Source of the DNA: Sutcliffiella tianshenii
Lineage (GTDB): Bacteria > Bacillota > Bacilli > Bacillales > Bacillaceae_I
Assembly (NCBI RefSeq): GCF_016908565.1
Contig: NZ_JAFBED010000003.1
Location: forward strand, 434,001-498,000
DNA: 64,000 nt
Reading direction: 5' to 3'
Position 1 is the stretch's first letter. Every line of letters begins with the position of its first letter. The position numbers and the translations under genes were made by a program. Positions 34,045 through 43,604 of this stretch are shown here, one piece after another. The notes beneath the pieces were generated by a model. It was not told where the DNA came from. It worked only from the letters and a program-made list of their open reading frames with translations, and made no database searches.

Positions 34045-36728
34045 CAGCTGGATTTTCTCCTTTCTTCATCATCCACTGGATGATATGCTTCGGGGCAAAA
34101 GGCGTTATGTGGACAGAAACGACACTTCATACTTGGCTTTGCTTCCATTTGAATCGGATGGTTGTTCAATTGGTATTCAAATTCTTCCCTTAAATCTGGT
34201 ATGATGGTTTCCGGCTTATCATACAAATCTCGGATCCTATTTGCGGTCTTTTTACTATCGTCATCTCCATGTTGATTCTGAAGGGCCGGGAATAAAAATA
34301 ATTTTCGGAGGTCACTATATTCATTTTCTTTACCGTATGGGATGTGTCCACCGTAGTGCTTTCTCGCCCAATGTGAATAACGTAGATTTTCATCTGCCAT
34401 GAGGTTGCGCTTGAAATCAGTCCAGTAAGGGAATAGCTTATCCACCTCTTTCTTCACCATCTCTTCGGTACCTTGCCTTCCAATAAGTGCCTGGACAGAC
34501 TTCAAAAGGTTCCCATACATGAATTCATGTATGAACTCACTATCAAACGAACTATATTCCTCTGTAATGTAACTGTAGTAAAAACGGCGTGGGCAGAACT
34601 CAAATTCCGCCAAAGCATCTATAGGATACGCCAGGAATGAATCCAACTCTCCCTTGCTCACCGACCTTACCAACGGCTCATCCAATAAATCCTCTTTCAG
34701 TGAATCATTTTCTTTGTTGGGGACCAATCCCAACTGATCAAGATAGATGGCTTTATCCAAATTGTCCTTATCTTCATATTGAACCATCCAGGATAGTTCT
34801 ATTGCATTTGAAAATTGAAAGAGATTATACATTAAATATCTTGTAATGCCTTTCACATGGCGATTTCGTAAGGATTGAAAGGAAAGCGGGATATTCCTTT
34901 CCGCCAATGAACGGAATGTCCGTTCTTGTAATGGCCATGGAAGCTGATATTCATTATATGGTAAACTATTTTCATCAAGACCCGTTACATGCGTGATTTT
35001 ATTATCTTTGAATGCTTCACCATCCATCTCAATGAAGGGACGGATAATCATATCCTTATTTGGGTCACCTTCCAGGTTCCCGGATAGATATAAACTTATC
35101 GCCGTACTGATATCGTCTATATGAAACATCTCCACTGTCGGAGCAGCTTGCAATGTCTGCTTCAGCTCTTCAATCAAAGTGCGTTCTTCCTGTTGGATTT
35201 CTTTCTCCAAATGAGGATTGGAGTCGAATACAAGATGCCTTAATTTTTTGAAGTGTTCGGTCAATGAGATTCTATTCTCACCATTCCCGAAAAGCGCTCC
35301 GGCAACTTCGAATAATTGCTTAATGAACCTAAGGACCTGTGTGACTTCCTGTTCTTCGAGTGAGAAATGGGAAATCCGTCTAAAAGGGCTATCCATCATT
35401 TTATGGAAGCGGTTGTCGTTCCCCATATTAAAAGAAGATAATGCCTCCTTTTGGATATCATTCAGTAAAGCTGCCCTTTCCATCCACTCACCGATGGTTT
35501 CGCAACCTTTGAAGAACGGAAGTAAGTCACGCAGGTCTTTTGTGAAGTCCCTGGCATTTTCATCCCTTTCCTTGTCATGGAGCCACCCCGAAGAAAAGCA
35601 TTCGAATATTCCACCCTCTGTGATTTTCAGGCACTTCTTCCGTTCATCCCACATCTGGTGTAGGTGAAACATGAACTGACCGATGGGATACGAGAGAAAA
35701 CGCCTCTTTTTCTTGAATAGTTCCGGATAGTATTCAAGCAATCGTTCATTAAGAGCCTGGGCATTCGGGGCGATGAATGTCTTTTTCATCTCTTCTCCCA
35801 ATTGGTTATCTTCGAAATCAGATAAGAATGAGTAAAAATCTTCATAGTCGGTCACGAGCATCTCTTGCTTGCTATATCCATCAACGGATATCCCTTCAAA
35901 ATCCGATAAGAACTTATCTGCAATCGTCGTATCCCCAAGGTATGACCCACCTATTTCCCAAGCATCCTTATCAATCCAGCCATGCCTTTTGCTGATGAAG
36001 TCGGAAATGAAAGAAAATGTACCTGGATAGCGTTCGTCATATAAATTAAGGAAGATGATGTTGACTCCCGCTTTCTTCAGTAATTGAAATATCCGCTGCT
36101 GTTCGGATGTCAAGAAGTAAAACCCATGCAATACAAGGGTATCAAAGGAAATCCTTCTATTGATAAGTTCTCTATCTTCTACCCCATACTCTTGTTCAAT
36201 CAATGAAAATAGGGATTCTTTGAGTTTTTCCTCATGTATTTGGATTGGAGAAGAGAAAACCCTTCTGATTTGTCGGAAATCATCATGATTCTCCATCCCC
36301 CTCCATACCTTGATGAAAATCTTTTCTTTATCGGATAAATTCCATTCCTCATCAAAATCATCCGGTTTGATCCCTGACAATTCCAATAATCGGATTGTAT
36401 CCAGCACCTCGATCTGGTTGCGTCTAAAAGAAGTGTAATACTCCGAGTCCCTAGCAATATTATTATTCAACGCTTCAGACAAGATAAGGTATTGTTTCAA
36501 CTTCGTCTCGGAACTATACCAACTTGGGAATAGAGCTTTGATAAAAGTGATGGAAGTGATTACCGGCGCTGTGATGTAAGGTTTTTCCGGCCCTTTTTGA
36601 TAACGTTCAAAAACGCCATCCCTCATATTCTTCGTTGCACAGATGTGCAGGCAATTCACATATCCTTTGAAAGTATCCAGTTCTTCTAATTTTCTTGGAT
36701 GGTTGTAGGTAAGTACCTTACAATTCAT
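34044..36728 (-). CDS. AddB-like PD-(D/E)XK-family protein with Cys cluster
   Basis: An 894-residue protein. No Walker A is visible, but the N-terminal region (LTYNHPRKLEELDTF, LVLHGFYFLTSEQQRIFQLL) resembles the helicase-like, inactivated half of AddB/RexB. Near residue 704 comes LAEFEFCPRRFYYSYI, and near the end CRFCPHNAFCPEAY; the cysteine before and the three after are spaced as in the iron-sulphur-bound nuclease domain of AddB and Cas4. A clear E-x-K could not be picked out, so catalysis is unproved. The ATG at 36728 has AGGAGGG ten bases upstream. It lies 14 bases after the NERD helicase gene. Confidence 0.78.
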   Translation of the reverse strand: MNCKVLTYNHPRKLEELDTFKGYVNCLHICATKNMRDGVFERYQKGPEKPYITAPVITSITFIKALFPSWYSSETKLKQYLILSEALNNNIARDSEYYTSFRRNQIEVLDTIRLLELSGIKPDDFDEEWNLSDKEKIFIKVWRGMENHDDFRQIRRVFSSPIQIHEEKLKESLFSLIEQEYGVEDRELINRRISFDTLVLHGFYFLTSEQQRIFQLLKKAGVNIIFLNLYDERYPGTFSFISDFISKRHGWIDKDAWEIGGSYLGDTTIADKFLSDFEGISVDGYSKQEMLVTDYEDFYSFLSDFEDNQLGEEMKKTFIAPNAQALNERLLEYYPELFKKKRRFLSYPIGQFMFHLHQMWDERKKCLKITEGGIFECFSSGWLHDKERDENARDFTKDLRDLLPFFKGCETIGEWMERAALLNDIQKEALSSFNMGNDNRFHKMMDSPFRRISHFSLEEQEVTQVLRFIKQLFEVAGALFGNGENRISLTEHFKKLRHLVFDSNPHLEKEIQQEERTLIEELKQTLQAAPTVEMFHIDDISTAISLYLSGNLEGDPNKDMIIRPFIEMDGEAFKDNKITHVTGLDENSLPYNEYQLPWPLQERTFRSLAERNIPLSFQSLRNRHVKGITRYLMYNLFQFSNAIELSWMVQYEDKDNLDKAIYLDQLGLVPNKENDSLKEDLLDEPLVRSVSKGELDSFLAYPIDALAEFEFCPRRFYYSYITEEYSSFDSEFIHEFMYGNLLKSVQALIGRQGTEEMVKKEVDKLFPYWTDFKRNLMADENLRYSHWARKHYGGHIPYGKENEYSDLRKLFLFPALQNQHGDDDSKKTANRIRDLYDKPETIIPDLREEFEYQLNNHPIQMEAKPSMKCRFCPHNAFCPEAYHPVDDEERRKSS

Positions 36729-36742
36729 ATCATTGCTCCTCC

Positions 36743-39700
36743 CTAATAAAACTTGCCCAGCTGCATCGACCATGTCTGATCCAAAGGTTTATCGGGAACA
36801 AAAATAAGGAGCCTTTCCCTACAACGTGTCATTGCAACGTATAACAACCTTGTTTCTTCTTTGATGATTTCTGTTGATTCCATATCGTCCAACTTATTGT
36901 GGTTCTGATTGCTACTGGCATTCTTCTTGATGAACCACCCTACCTCTTTCCGTTCGTCATCAAATAGCATCTCGTCCCGTTCAAAATCAAAGATTTGATC
37001 TGTGAAAGGAATGATGACTGTATGGTACTCCAGTCCTTTTGATTTGTGGACAGTGACGATTTCTATGATTTCTTCACTATCCACTTTATCGATCCGTGGT
37101 TCGTCCTCATTACGATTGGTTTTAATATTCAAGCCCAACCAACTATACATCCCATATAAAGTGGCATTCGTGCTATCGAATTGTTGGTGCAGCAAGTTCA
37201 TCATATGATTCAGGTTTTTTTGATATTGCTTTACATCTTGCTTGATTTTTACCTTTTCGGTCTCGTTGGGCCCTTCCTCAAAACGACTAAGTTCGCTTGA
37301 GTATAGCCTTTGTTGTATATCCTTTGATAAAAAATGCCTGATGACAGCAAACACAGGTTTGATTCTCAGTTGATTTACATAGTCCTCAAACTCTTCTTTC
37401 AAGCCGTGCTCTTTTCTTAAATACTCCAGGATCCTTTTATTATCCCCCTCGAGAGGGACAAGGTAATCCAGTAACACATCAGCATCAAAAAACGGAGTTG
37501 CCAGTGCATTGAGGACACTTTTTGAATAGCCTGGATACAATAGCGCTTCTAAAAGGGCATAAAAGTCCTTCACGGCACGACTATTGAAAAAAGTGCCACC
37601 CAAATTCATTTCTGTGACAATACCATGATCCTCACACCATTTGTGCAATTTTTTTGCTTGGTTATTAGTCCTGACCAACAGTGCGATTCTTTTCTTTTTC
37701 GGCTTTGGGGATTGCTGTTTGATGAGTTCCTGGGCATGATGGATTTCCTTCATCAACTTCCCGTTCAGTTCATCTGCCCATTTATTATATTTATACAACT
37801 TAAATTCATTGCTGCCGAAAGTGGGATCCTCATTGCCTATGAGCCTATCTTTTTCTTTGTAATTCAAATGATCAGCTGATGCCCAATGCTTGAACATACC
37901 ATCGATCGTATCCAATATTCCTTTTGATGTCCGGTAGTTTATCTGTAACGGCTCTTCATGGAAACCATCTTCCACCTGCTTTTGTAATTGTTCAAATGCA
38001 GTATAATCGGCTCCCCTGAATCGATAGATGGATTGCTTGATATCCCCTACAACGAAAAGCCTCGTATTTAATATGTGCGCTATCTGGGCGACCAGCTTGA
38101 TCTGTACGTCATCACTGTCCTGAAACTCATCCACGAAAAGATATTTCATCTTTGAAGACAATTCATGTAACGCATCCGCCTTCTCTATGCTGATTTGACT
38201 TATTTTCCTGACAAGGTCCCCTATCGTGATCGAATTTTCTTCTTTCTTCAAACGATCAAAATAGTCTTCTGCCCGTGGAAACACATATTTGAATAACTCA
38301 TTGAATTTCTGGTCTTGCTCAGAATTTGCATCCCCCCATTGAAGAGACTGGATTTGATTTTCATTCAAACCCTTTCGTTCAATTTCATCCCAGAATCCTT
38401 CGATGATCTTCACGAGCTCATAATGACGGAATCCATCAAAACCCAAGTCCTCCATCGGTATGTTCCCTACATATTCGTTGAGGACCGATTCAACGATTTC
38501 CCGGCGCTTCATGGTGTAGCTCCTCAGCCTTACATTCCTGCCGAATCCCAATACAAATCCCAGTTCTTGAATCAAGGATTTGGCAAAGGAATGAATGGTA
38601 CTGACATTCATCTCCTTTAGCTCTTCTGCATATTCCAGATAGTCAGGTCTATTGGTAACATGATATCGTGATAGAAGCTCATCCTTTAACCTTTTTTTCA
38701 TTTCTTGCGCAGAATCCCGCGTAAATGTAATCATGACAATATCTTTGAGGGATAAATCCGGCCTCATGGATATAAGGAACATGATTCTTTGAATCATCAC
38801 AGTCGTCTTACCTGTACCGGCCCCGGCAGTGATTGACAGATTGGTGTCCACTGATGCATGTTCTATCAGATATTGCCCTTTATTGAAGGATGGAAATAAT
38901 TTGAACCATTTTTCAGCAAACAAGCCATCCACACTTTCACCATCGACAACCACCAACGGTTCATCGATTTTAAATCCCTGTTTTGACAAATAGTATTGAA
39001 ACAAATATGCCTTTTCATATTTGGAAAAGAATTCAACAGGAAACCATGTAATCTCTTTCTCGAAAGGTGCAAGGATAATGACCTTCTTCCCTTTTTCCAA
39101 CAAGGATTTCATGTAAGCAATATCATCCCAAAGCCTCTCTTTAGTCGACGCGATATATAAATAGGAGTACTTGACTAAAAATCCATCCGAATCTTCTTCC
39201 ATCTCTGCACCGCCGGAAATCAACCCGATCATCGATTCCCATCCTTTCACACTCATCAGGGTGGAAGATTTTGATAAATACGTAGAAATTATCGTATCAA
39301 GGACACCCTTACTGGTGAGTTCATCCCTTAATAGGACCTTTGGGGCACTAGGCAGTAGGTGGAACCCCCTCGCTTCCCATTCCGCTCGTGTAATATAAGG
39401 AAGGGCAACAACAATCCTTTTTGTAAAATCCGGATCAATCCCTTCTTGCCCTTTCAACTGATCGACCAGGCTATACATTTGCTGCTCAGCCTGCTGATAC
39501 GGGTTGCCTTCTTCCATATAAAAATCCTTGTAAAGCCACTTATGGCCTTGAATGGCTACAATATTATCAATCTTTAAACCTTTTACCTCTATGATGATAG
39601 CTCCTAATTCTTTATCCAATATAAAGATATCCGGTTCTTTCCGGCTATTAAAATCAGGAGAAAAAATAGGATAATTCAAATATGCAATGCATTCACGGCT

Positions 39701-39832
39701 GTAAAAAGCATCCTTAACTGCATCCCAAACGATACTTTCCGCCTTGCTTCCTTTTTTATCCTTAACATTGGTTGAAATAAACTTTCCTAACACAACATTC
39801 ACCAACTTCTGTAAAATTCCAGTATTCGACAT
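36743..39832 (-). CDS. NERD-nuclease / UvrD-like helicase fusion
   Basis: A 1029-residue protein. Residues of about 25-130 form a NERD domain: KGSKAESIVWDAV, KEPDIFILDK and GAIIIEVKGL give the D...ExK nuclease signature. The helicase core follows: SITAGAGTGKTTVMIQR (about 332), ITFTRDSAQEMKKR, FVDEFQDSDDVQ (about 562), VGDIKQSIYRFRGAD, QINYRTSKGILD, TVHKSKGLEYHTVIIP and LLYVAMTRCRERLL (about 1000). The layout is AddA-like but with the nuclease in front. The ATG lacks a ribosome site; a TATAAT hexamer ends two bases before it. It leads a tight four-gene operon. Confidence 0.87.
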   Translation of the reverse strand: MSNTGILQKLVNVVLGKFISTNVKDKKGSKAESIVWDAVKDAFYSRECIAYLNYPIFSPDFNSRKEPDIFILDKELGAIIIEVKGLKIDNIVAIQGHKWLYKDFYMEEGNPYQQAEQQMYSLVDQLKGQEGIDPDFTKRIVVALPYITRAEWEARGFHLLPSAPKVLLRDELTSKGVLDTIISTYLSKSSTLMSVKGWESMIGLISGGAEMEEDSDGFLVKYSYLYIASTKERLWDDIAYMKSLLEKGKKVIILAPFEKEITWFPVEFFSKYEKAYLFQYYLSKQGFKIDEPLVVVDGESVDGLFAEKWFKLFPSFNKGQYLIEHASVDTNLSITAGAGTGKTTVMIQRIMFLISMRPDLSLKDIVMITFTRDSAQEMKKRLKDELLSRYHVTNRPDYLEYAEELKEMNVSTIHSFAKSLIQELGFVLGFGRNVRLRSYTMKRREIVESVLNEYVGNIPMEDLGFDGFRHYELVKIIEGFWDEIERKGLNENQIQSLQWGDANSEQDQKFNELFKYVFPRAEDYFDRLKKEENSITIGDLVRKISQISIEKADALHELSSKMKYLFVDEFQDSDDVQIKLVAQIAHILNTRLFVVGDIKQSIYRFRGADYTAFEQLQKQVEDGFHEEPLQINYRTSKGILDTIDGMFKHWASADHLNYKEKDRLIGNEDPTFGSNEFKLYKYNKWADELNGKLMKEIHHAQELIKQQSPKPKKKRIALLVRTNNQAKKLHKWCEDHGIVTEMNLGGTFFNSRAVKDFYALLEALLYPGYSKSVLNALATPFFDADVLLDYLVPLEGDNKRILEYLRKEHGLKEEFEDYVNQLRIKPVFAVIRHFLSKDIQQRLYSSELSRFEEGPNETEKVKIKQDVKQYQKNLNHMMNLLHQQFDSTNATLYGMYSWLGLNIKTNRNEDEPRIDKVDSEEIIEIVTVHKSKGLEYHTVIIPFTDQIFDFERDEMLFDDERKEVGWFIKKNASSNQNHNKLDDMESTEIIKEETRLLYVAMTRCRERLLIFVPDKPLDQTWSMQLGKFY

Positions 39833-40032
39833 AATTATATCAAAACAATAAAGAAATTTGGTTGTTTTTCAGAAAAAGGAAAGAGTGTAGCTCAATATGG
39901 ACTTATTCACCCCAGAAGTGCCAAGACTATAAATCTCCAATAATCCTGACTAATTAATGACTTACTTATAGCATTAGTGTCAGTTTAGATTCTTAGAAGG
40001 CATATTGTTTTAATATCCTCCCTATTTGCCCC

Positions 40033-40063
40033 GAAAAAAAAGACACCCATTTAGAGTGTCTCT
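40033..40063 (-). terminator. Minus-strand terminator
   Basis: AGACAC pairs with GTGTCT around nine bases and on the minus strand runs into TTTTTTTT, 20 bases beyond the stop of the zinc-ribbon protein gene. Confidence 0.85.
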
Positions 40064-40083
40064 GAATAATTAGCCTTATAGTG

Positions 40084-40875
40084 TTAATAATAATCCTCTT
40101 CTTCATAAAAATCTTCTTCATAGGGCTCATCATCGTAATCATAATCATAATGTAAGGGTGGTGAATCAGCCTTTCCTTTACCAATAACTTCAAAATCATA
40201 AAATCTTATATTATTTATAAAAGAGACTTCTTCATAAAATTCATATAAGTTATTTAATACTGTAATAAACTTTCTATTTTTTGTTACATTTATTATTTCA
40301 CAATTAAAATCAATGTTTGGGACTCGAGCTCTTACCAGGTGATCAGTTTTAAAACTATCGTTAAATATTGCTTCGTCGTCTTTATAAGCTAATTTAACTA
40401 TAATCTCAGAATTTTTATATTCAATTGTATCCTTTCCCCCATACAAACCCCAATCTATGGTAATGCTTTTTCCATCTTTACTGACATCAATAATCTCACC
40501 ATAATTTTTGTTGAAATGTCCTTGAATGTAAAATAAGTTTAAAAACTCAACTATCGCACCTTTTTTAAAATCCTCGCTGAATTTAGATTTATTTGAGGGA
40601 TAAATAACCTCTAGTAAATCAGATGTATCTAAAGTCTCTTTAAATGCCTTTTCGTTTTTATAAAAATATTGTATATTAAGTTCACTTTTTGAATATGAAC
40701 AAATTTCCCCCATCCTTTGCTTACCTTTATCATATATGATAGTACCTACTTTAAAATTTTCATTGAAGACCACTCTCTCTTGTTCCCTATTAGGATGAAC
40801 AAACTTTTGATAGCCTCCACAATTACTACAATAGCCATTTGGATAATCTGAAGGTATTAAACATCTACATTTCAT
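40084..40875 (-). CDS. Zinc-ribbon protein with repeated beta modules and acidic tail
   Basis: A 263-residue protein I do not recognise. It starts with a possible zinc site (MKCRC and YCSNCGGYQ, two cysteine pairs). Three similar beta-rich units follow, each with an F-x-x-G-x-I/V opening (FKVGTIIYDKGKQRMGEI, FKKGAIVEFLNL...YGEIIDV, then HLVRARVP...CEIINV), suggesting SH3- or KOW-like barrels. The tail is Asp/Glu/Tyr-rich (YDYDYDDEPYEEDF). The ATG has AAAGGA upstream. It lies alone between the NERD operon and a clipped NERD gene, with its own terminator. Confidence 0.6.
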   Translation of the reverse strand: MKCRCLIPSDYPNGYCSNCGGYQKFVHPNREQERVVFNENFKVGTIIYDKGKQRMGEICSYSKSELNIQYFYKNEKAFKETLDTSDLLEVIYPSNKSKFSEDFKKGAIVEFLNLFYIQGHFNKNYGEIIDVSKDGKSITIDWGLYGGKDTIEYKNSEIIVKLAYKDDEAIFNDSFKTDHLVRARVPNIDFNCEIINVTKNRKFITVLNNLYEFYEEVSFINNIRFYDFEVIGKGKADSPPLHYDYDYDDEPYEEDFYEEEDYY

Positions 40876-41103
40876 ATGAGCCGTCCTTTTTATAATTATT
40901 GAAAGAAAGAATCATTTGCCTAGCATTTCCCCACTCAGTATATACGTACAATCTCCCCTATTAGGTGAATCTAAATAACGCTACTCATGTTTGCTTGCCC
41001 TTTGATAAATACCTGGTTCAACCTTGTTTTAACTTGCTCTGAATGGTAGTATGCAAAATGAATTGTGGGACCTGTACGTTCATATTTTCACAACTACCAG
41101 CAC

Positions 41104-41616
41104 TTACTCAGAGAACTCCCCATAATCAAGATTCATCTCTTCACGTGTTGACATGCTGTTCGGATTACTGATGGAATAGATGCCATCCTCCAAAACCTGC
41201 TTTTGAAACTGCCTCGTAACAACACCAGATCCATAAGAGAAATTCAATATGACTTGATGCTTCCCCTCGGTTTGAATAAGGCTTTTATCCTTCTTCAAGA
41301 CATCTTTTATCTTAAACACATAATCTCTCGCCTGTTTAAGCGGACTTTTCACACTATGTAAATCCCCACTAGAATCCCTTATCGTCCACTCGTCCTTATT
41401 TAACTGATACAGTGTATTTCTCGTATAACCCTTCACCTCAAGATCAATCAACCCTAAATCAGGACCAATAATCACAAAATCCGGCCAAGTTCCCTGTATC
41501 TCCGGTTCATAATACACAATATAATCATCCGGCAAATAATCCTTCAAAGTGCGAAACAAAATCCGTTCGCCAGAAGTCGCACTACTCCTAATCGTCTCCG
41601 GAACCGTAATGGCCAT
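41104..41616 (-). CDS. NERD-domain protein, C-terminally clipped
   Basis: A 170-residue protein containing a NERD nuclease domain: SATSGERILFRTL, PDFVIIGPDLGLIDLEVKGY (D...ExK) and a Q-R-rich helix. NERD proteins of this type normally continue into a large helicase (UvrD-, DUF2075- or similar). Here the frame stops about 40 residues after the domain (EEMNLDYGEFSE), and no helicase follows. It may be a truncated relic or a stand-alone nuclease. The ATG at 41616 has AGGTG six bases upstream and is preferred to a GTG three codons earlier. Confidence 0.7.
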   Translation of the reverse strand: MAITVPETIRSSATSGERILFRTLKDYLPDDYIVYYEPEIQGTWPDFVIIGPDLGLIDLEVKGYTRNTLYQLNKDEWTIRDSSGDLHSVKSPLKQARDYVFKIKDVLKKDKSLIQTEGKHQVILNFSYGSGVVTRQFQKQVLEDGIYSISNPNSMSTREEMNLDYGEFSE

Positions 41617-41687
41617 CCTTTTCACCTACCGACAAAATATTACTTTTATTATAGCAAAAGGTGCAGTTAATTTACATAAAGTTACAA

Positions 41688-41717
41688 AAATAAGCATCGG
41701 AACGGTCCCGATGCTTC
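41688..41717. terminator. Terminator-like hairpin
   Basis: AAGCATCGG pairs with CCGATGCTT around seven bases; on the minus strand it runs into ATTTTTG. It lies upstream of the clipped NERD gene on that strand and would end transcription coming from 42.5 kb. Its arm sequence is nearly that of the terminator at 9361. Confidence 0.7.
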
Positions 41718-41831
41718 TAAATTAATTTTCTATTATTTTCACATGAAAAAATATTCATTTTTTGATTTACGAACACTCCAAATCTTCCCTACGCTTCATA
41801 TTACGCTCACCCAAACATACCTTTGATAGAC

Positions 41832-41933
41832 TTAATAATCTTTAAAGCTTCTTTGTTCTTTTTCTCCATTTTGGTTTCCCCTTTTAATCTGGTCAGTTTT
41901 TTCGGGTCGCTTTCTTTTTTTAGGCTTGTCCAT
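41832..41933 (-). CDS. Possible very small basic protein
   Basis: A 33-codon frame starting MDKPKKRKRPEKTDQIK, with AAGGG seven bases before the ATG. Strongly basic and otherwise unrecognised. It could be chance; a second frame over the same bases also encodes a Lys-rich peptide. It sits in the gap 41617-42746, which contains no gene of normal size. Confidence 0.3.
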   Translation of the reverse strand: MDKPKKRKRPEKTDQIKRGNQNGEKEQRSFKDY

Positions 41934-42045
41934 ATGATATCCCTTCTTTCCTCTCCTTGGTATTAACCATCCTTACCAAGAAACCTGGGAATATACATAT
42001 AAAAAGAAAAAGCAAGATACATAGACTGTACCTTGCTCGACTATT

Positions 42046-42231
42046 CTATTGGTTATTAATGAACTGTAACACTTTTCTATTTAACTCTTGCACGTTTCGT
42101 GACATTTTACTGGTAGATTGAGATGACAAGTGGGTCAAATGGGTAGTCGTTGTTGATACCGCCACCTTTTTCCCATTAACTGTTACATACTTTGCTTTTT
42201 TCTTCTCGTCTTTTGTCTTGTTTTTATCAAT
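42046..42231 (-). pseudogene. Possible gene remnant in the 41.6-42.7 kb gap
   Basis: A minus-strand frame of about 61 codons (KYVTVNGKKVAVSTTTTHL ... NRKVLQFINNQ, then TAG) has coding-like composition and is followed by a hairpin. There is an AAGGAGGG site about 16 bases upstream, but no normal start codon at the right distance, so it is probably decayed or frameshifted at its 5' end. Confidence 0.3.
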
Positions 42232-42286
42232 AACGAACTTTTAAAAACCCTCCTTCGTGAAGTGGTCTTTTTCTCATTATACCTTG

Positions 42287-42418
42287 TTAAATAGTAAGGG
42301 TATAGTAGAGATAGATTAGGTTAGTAATGTGAACTGCATCCACTTCTAGCAACTCTCCATTTTTATTTTTCAATACGACTAGTAATTGTCTTTCATCCAT
42401 GAATATTGGCACGATCAT
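42287..42418 (-). CDS. Possible small protein
   Basis: A 43-residue frame, MIVPIFMDERQLLVVLK..., with GAGGA four bases before the ATG. It directly follows another small frame (42429-42593). Read together they resemble a short two-part gene or a gene split by a frameshift. No family recognised. Confidence 0.35.
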   Translation of the reverse strand: MIVPIFMDERQLLVVLKNKNGELLEVDAVHITNLIYLYYTLTI

Positions 42419-42428
42419 GCTGTCCTCT

Positions 42429-42593
42429 TTAATAAGTTAAAATGACAGTTGATTGAGAAAGTGCATCAAGATGGGTTTCAAACTCCTCTCCATAATCAAA
42501 TGCATTTAACTGTGCTATTTCTATTAAAGTTTGATTTATCCCCAATTGCAAACTATAGTAATCCTCAATTCGCTGAATTTCTTCGCTACTCAA
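42429..42593 (-). CDS. Possible small protein or gene fragment
   Basis: A 54-codon frame beginning at a TTG (LSSEEIQRIEDYYSLQ...) and ending 10 bases before the next small frame's start. The amino-acid pattern is helical and coding-like, but the ribosome site is weak. Confidence 0.3.
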   Translation of the reverse strand: MSSEEIQRIEDYYSLQLGINQTLIEIAQLNAFDYGEEFETHLDALSQSTVILTY

Positions 42594-42746
42594 TGATAAT
42601 CCAAACCACGTTTACCTGTAAATTATGATGGGAAAAATGAATAGTAATAACTTATCAAAGACAGCCACGGTTAACTAATATACATATCTTATTCAACCAA
42701 AATTTCGTACAATAGAAGCAAATTACTACGATATTGAGGGTTTCCT

Positions 42747-43604
42747 ATGAACAATAATAAAACTCTTGAAGACTGGATTGCGGAGTGCAACCGACTAAGC
42801 AAAGAAAATACTTACCTTAAACAACAGATCACCAGTCTTCTTCAACGTGAAAAATTTAATAACGGGTCTCCTGATATAGTGACAAAGCACTCCCCACTCC
42901 ACACAAAAATCAAGCTTTATAGAAGCCTATTTAAAGAGCGGGATGATGCTTACGCACTCCACTGGGAAGCACAGGATGGAAGGTCTGGTTATTTGCCGGC
43001 ATGTGCACATGAATGGGACCGACCTATCTGCCAGAAGCCAAAGATTAAATGTTCGGAATGTCAACATCGTACTCTATTACCCCTTACGGATAAAGTCATT
43101 GAATACCACCTTAAGGGGACACATAGTATCGGCTTATATCCCATGCAGAATAATGATACCTGTTCATTCCTTGCTATCGACTTTGACAAGCAGAATTGGC
43201 AAAAGGATGTTTTGGCTTTTGCTCAGGTTTGTAGGGAGCATGAAGTTCCTTATAGTGTAGAGAGATCTAGGTCAGGGAACGGTGCGCATGTATGGTTTTT
43301 CTTTTCTGAAAGAATGGAAGCCCCTCTTGCACGGAGGTTGGGGTATATGTTGCTGTCGAAGACATTGGAGGTTCGTCATGAGGTTGGGATGAATTCTTTT
43401 GATCGGATGTTTCCAAATCAAGACGCTCTGCCTAAAGGTGGTTTTGGCAATCTAATGGCCCTTCCGTTGCAACGACAGGCTGGTGTGAATGGCAACAGCT
43501 TGTTTGTAGATGATAGTTTTACTCCCTATCCAGATCAGTGGATATACTTATCGACTGTAAAAGGCTTGGTAAAAAAGATGTCCACCAAATTATTAAGAAA
43601 TTAG
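42747..43604 (+). CDS. TOTE-type AEP primase part of a primase-helicase
   Basis: A 285-residue frame matching the archaeo-eukaryotic primase domain of TOTE conflict-system proteins. It shows a coiled-coil start, a zinc-like set (PACAHEW, PICQKP, KCSECQH), the catalytic LAIDFDKQNW with the D-x-D pair, and SRSGNGAHVWFFF with the conserved histidine. The frame ends nine codons after a slippery A_AAA_AAG; the continuing helicase is in the -1 frame, so the two would form a single protein of about 775 residues if the ribosome shifted. In related proteins primase and helicase are one chain. It stands alone on the plus strand. Confidence 0.8.
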   Translation: MNNNKTLEDWIAECNRLSKENTYLKQQITSLLQREKFNNGSPDIVTKHSPLHTKIKLYRSLFKERDDAYALHWEAQDGRSGYLPACAHEWDRPICQKPKIKCSECQHRTLLPLTDKVIEYHLKGTHSIGLYPMQNNDTCSFLAIDFDKQNWQKDVLAFAQVCREHEVPYSVERSRSGNGAHVWFFFSERMEAPLARRLGYMLLSKTLEVRHEVGMNSFDRMFPNQDALPKGGFGNLMALPLQRQAGVNGNSLFVDDSFTPYPDQWIYLSTVKGLVKKMSTKLLRN

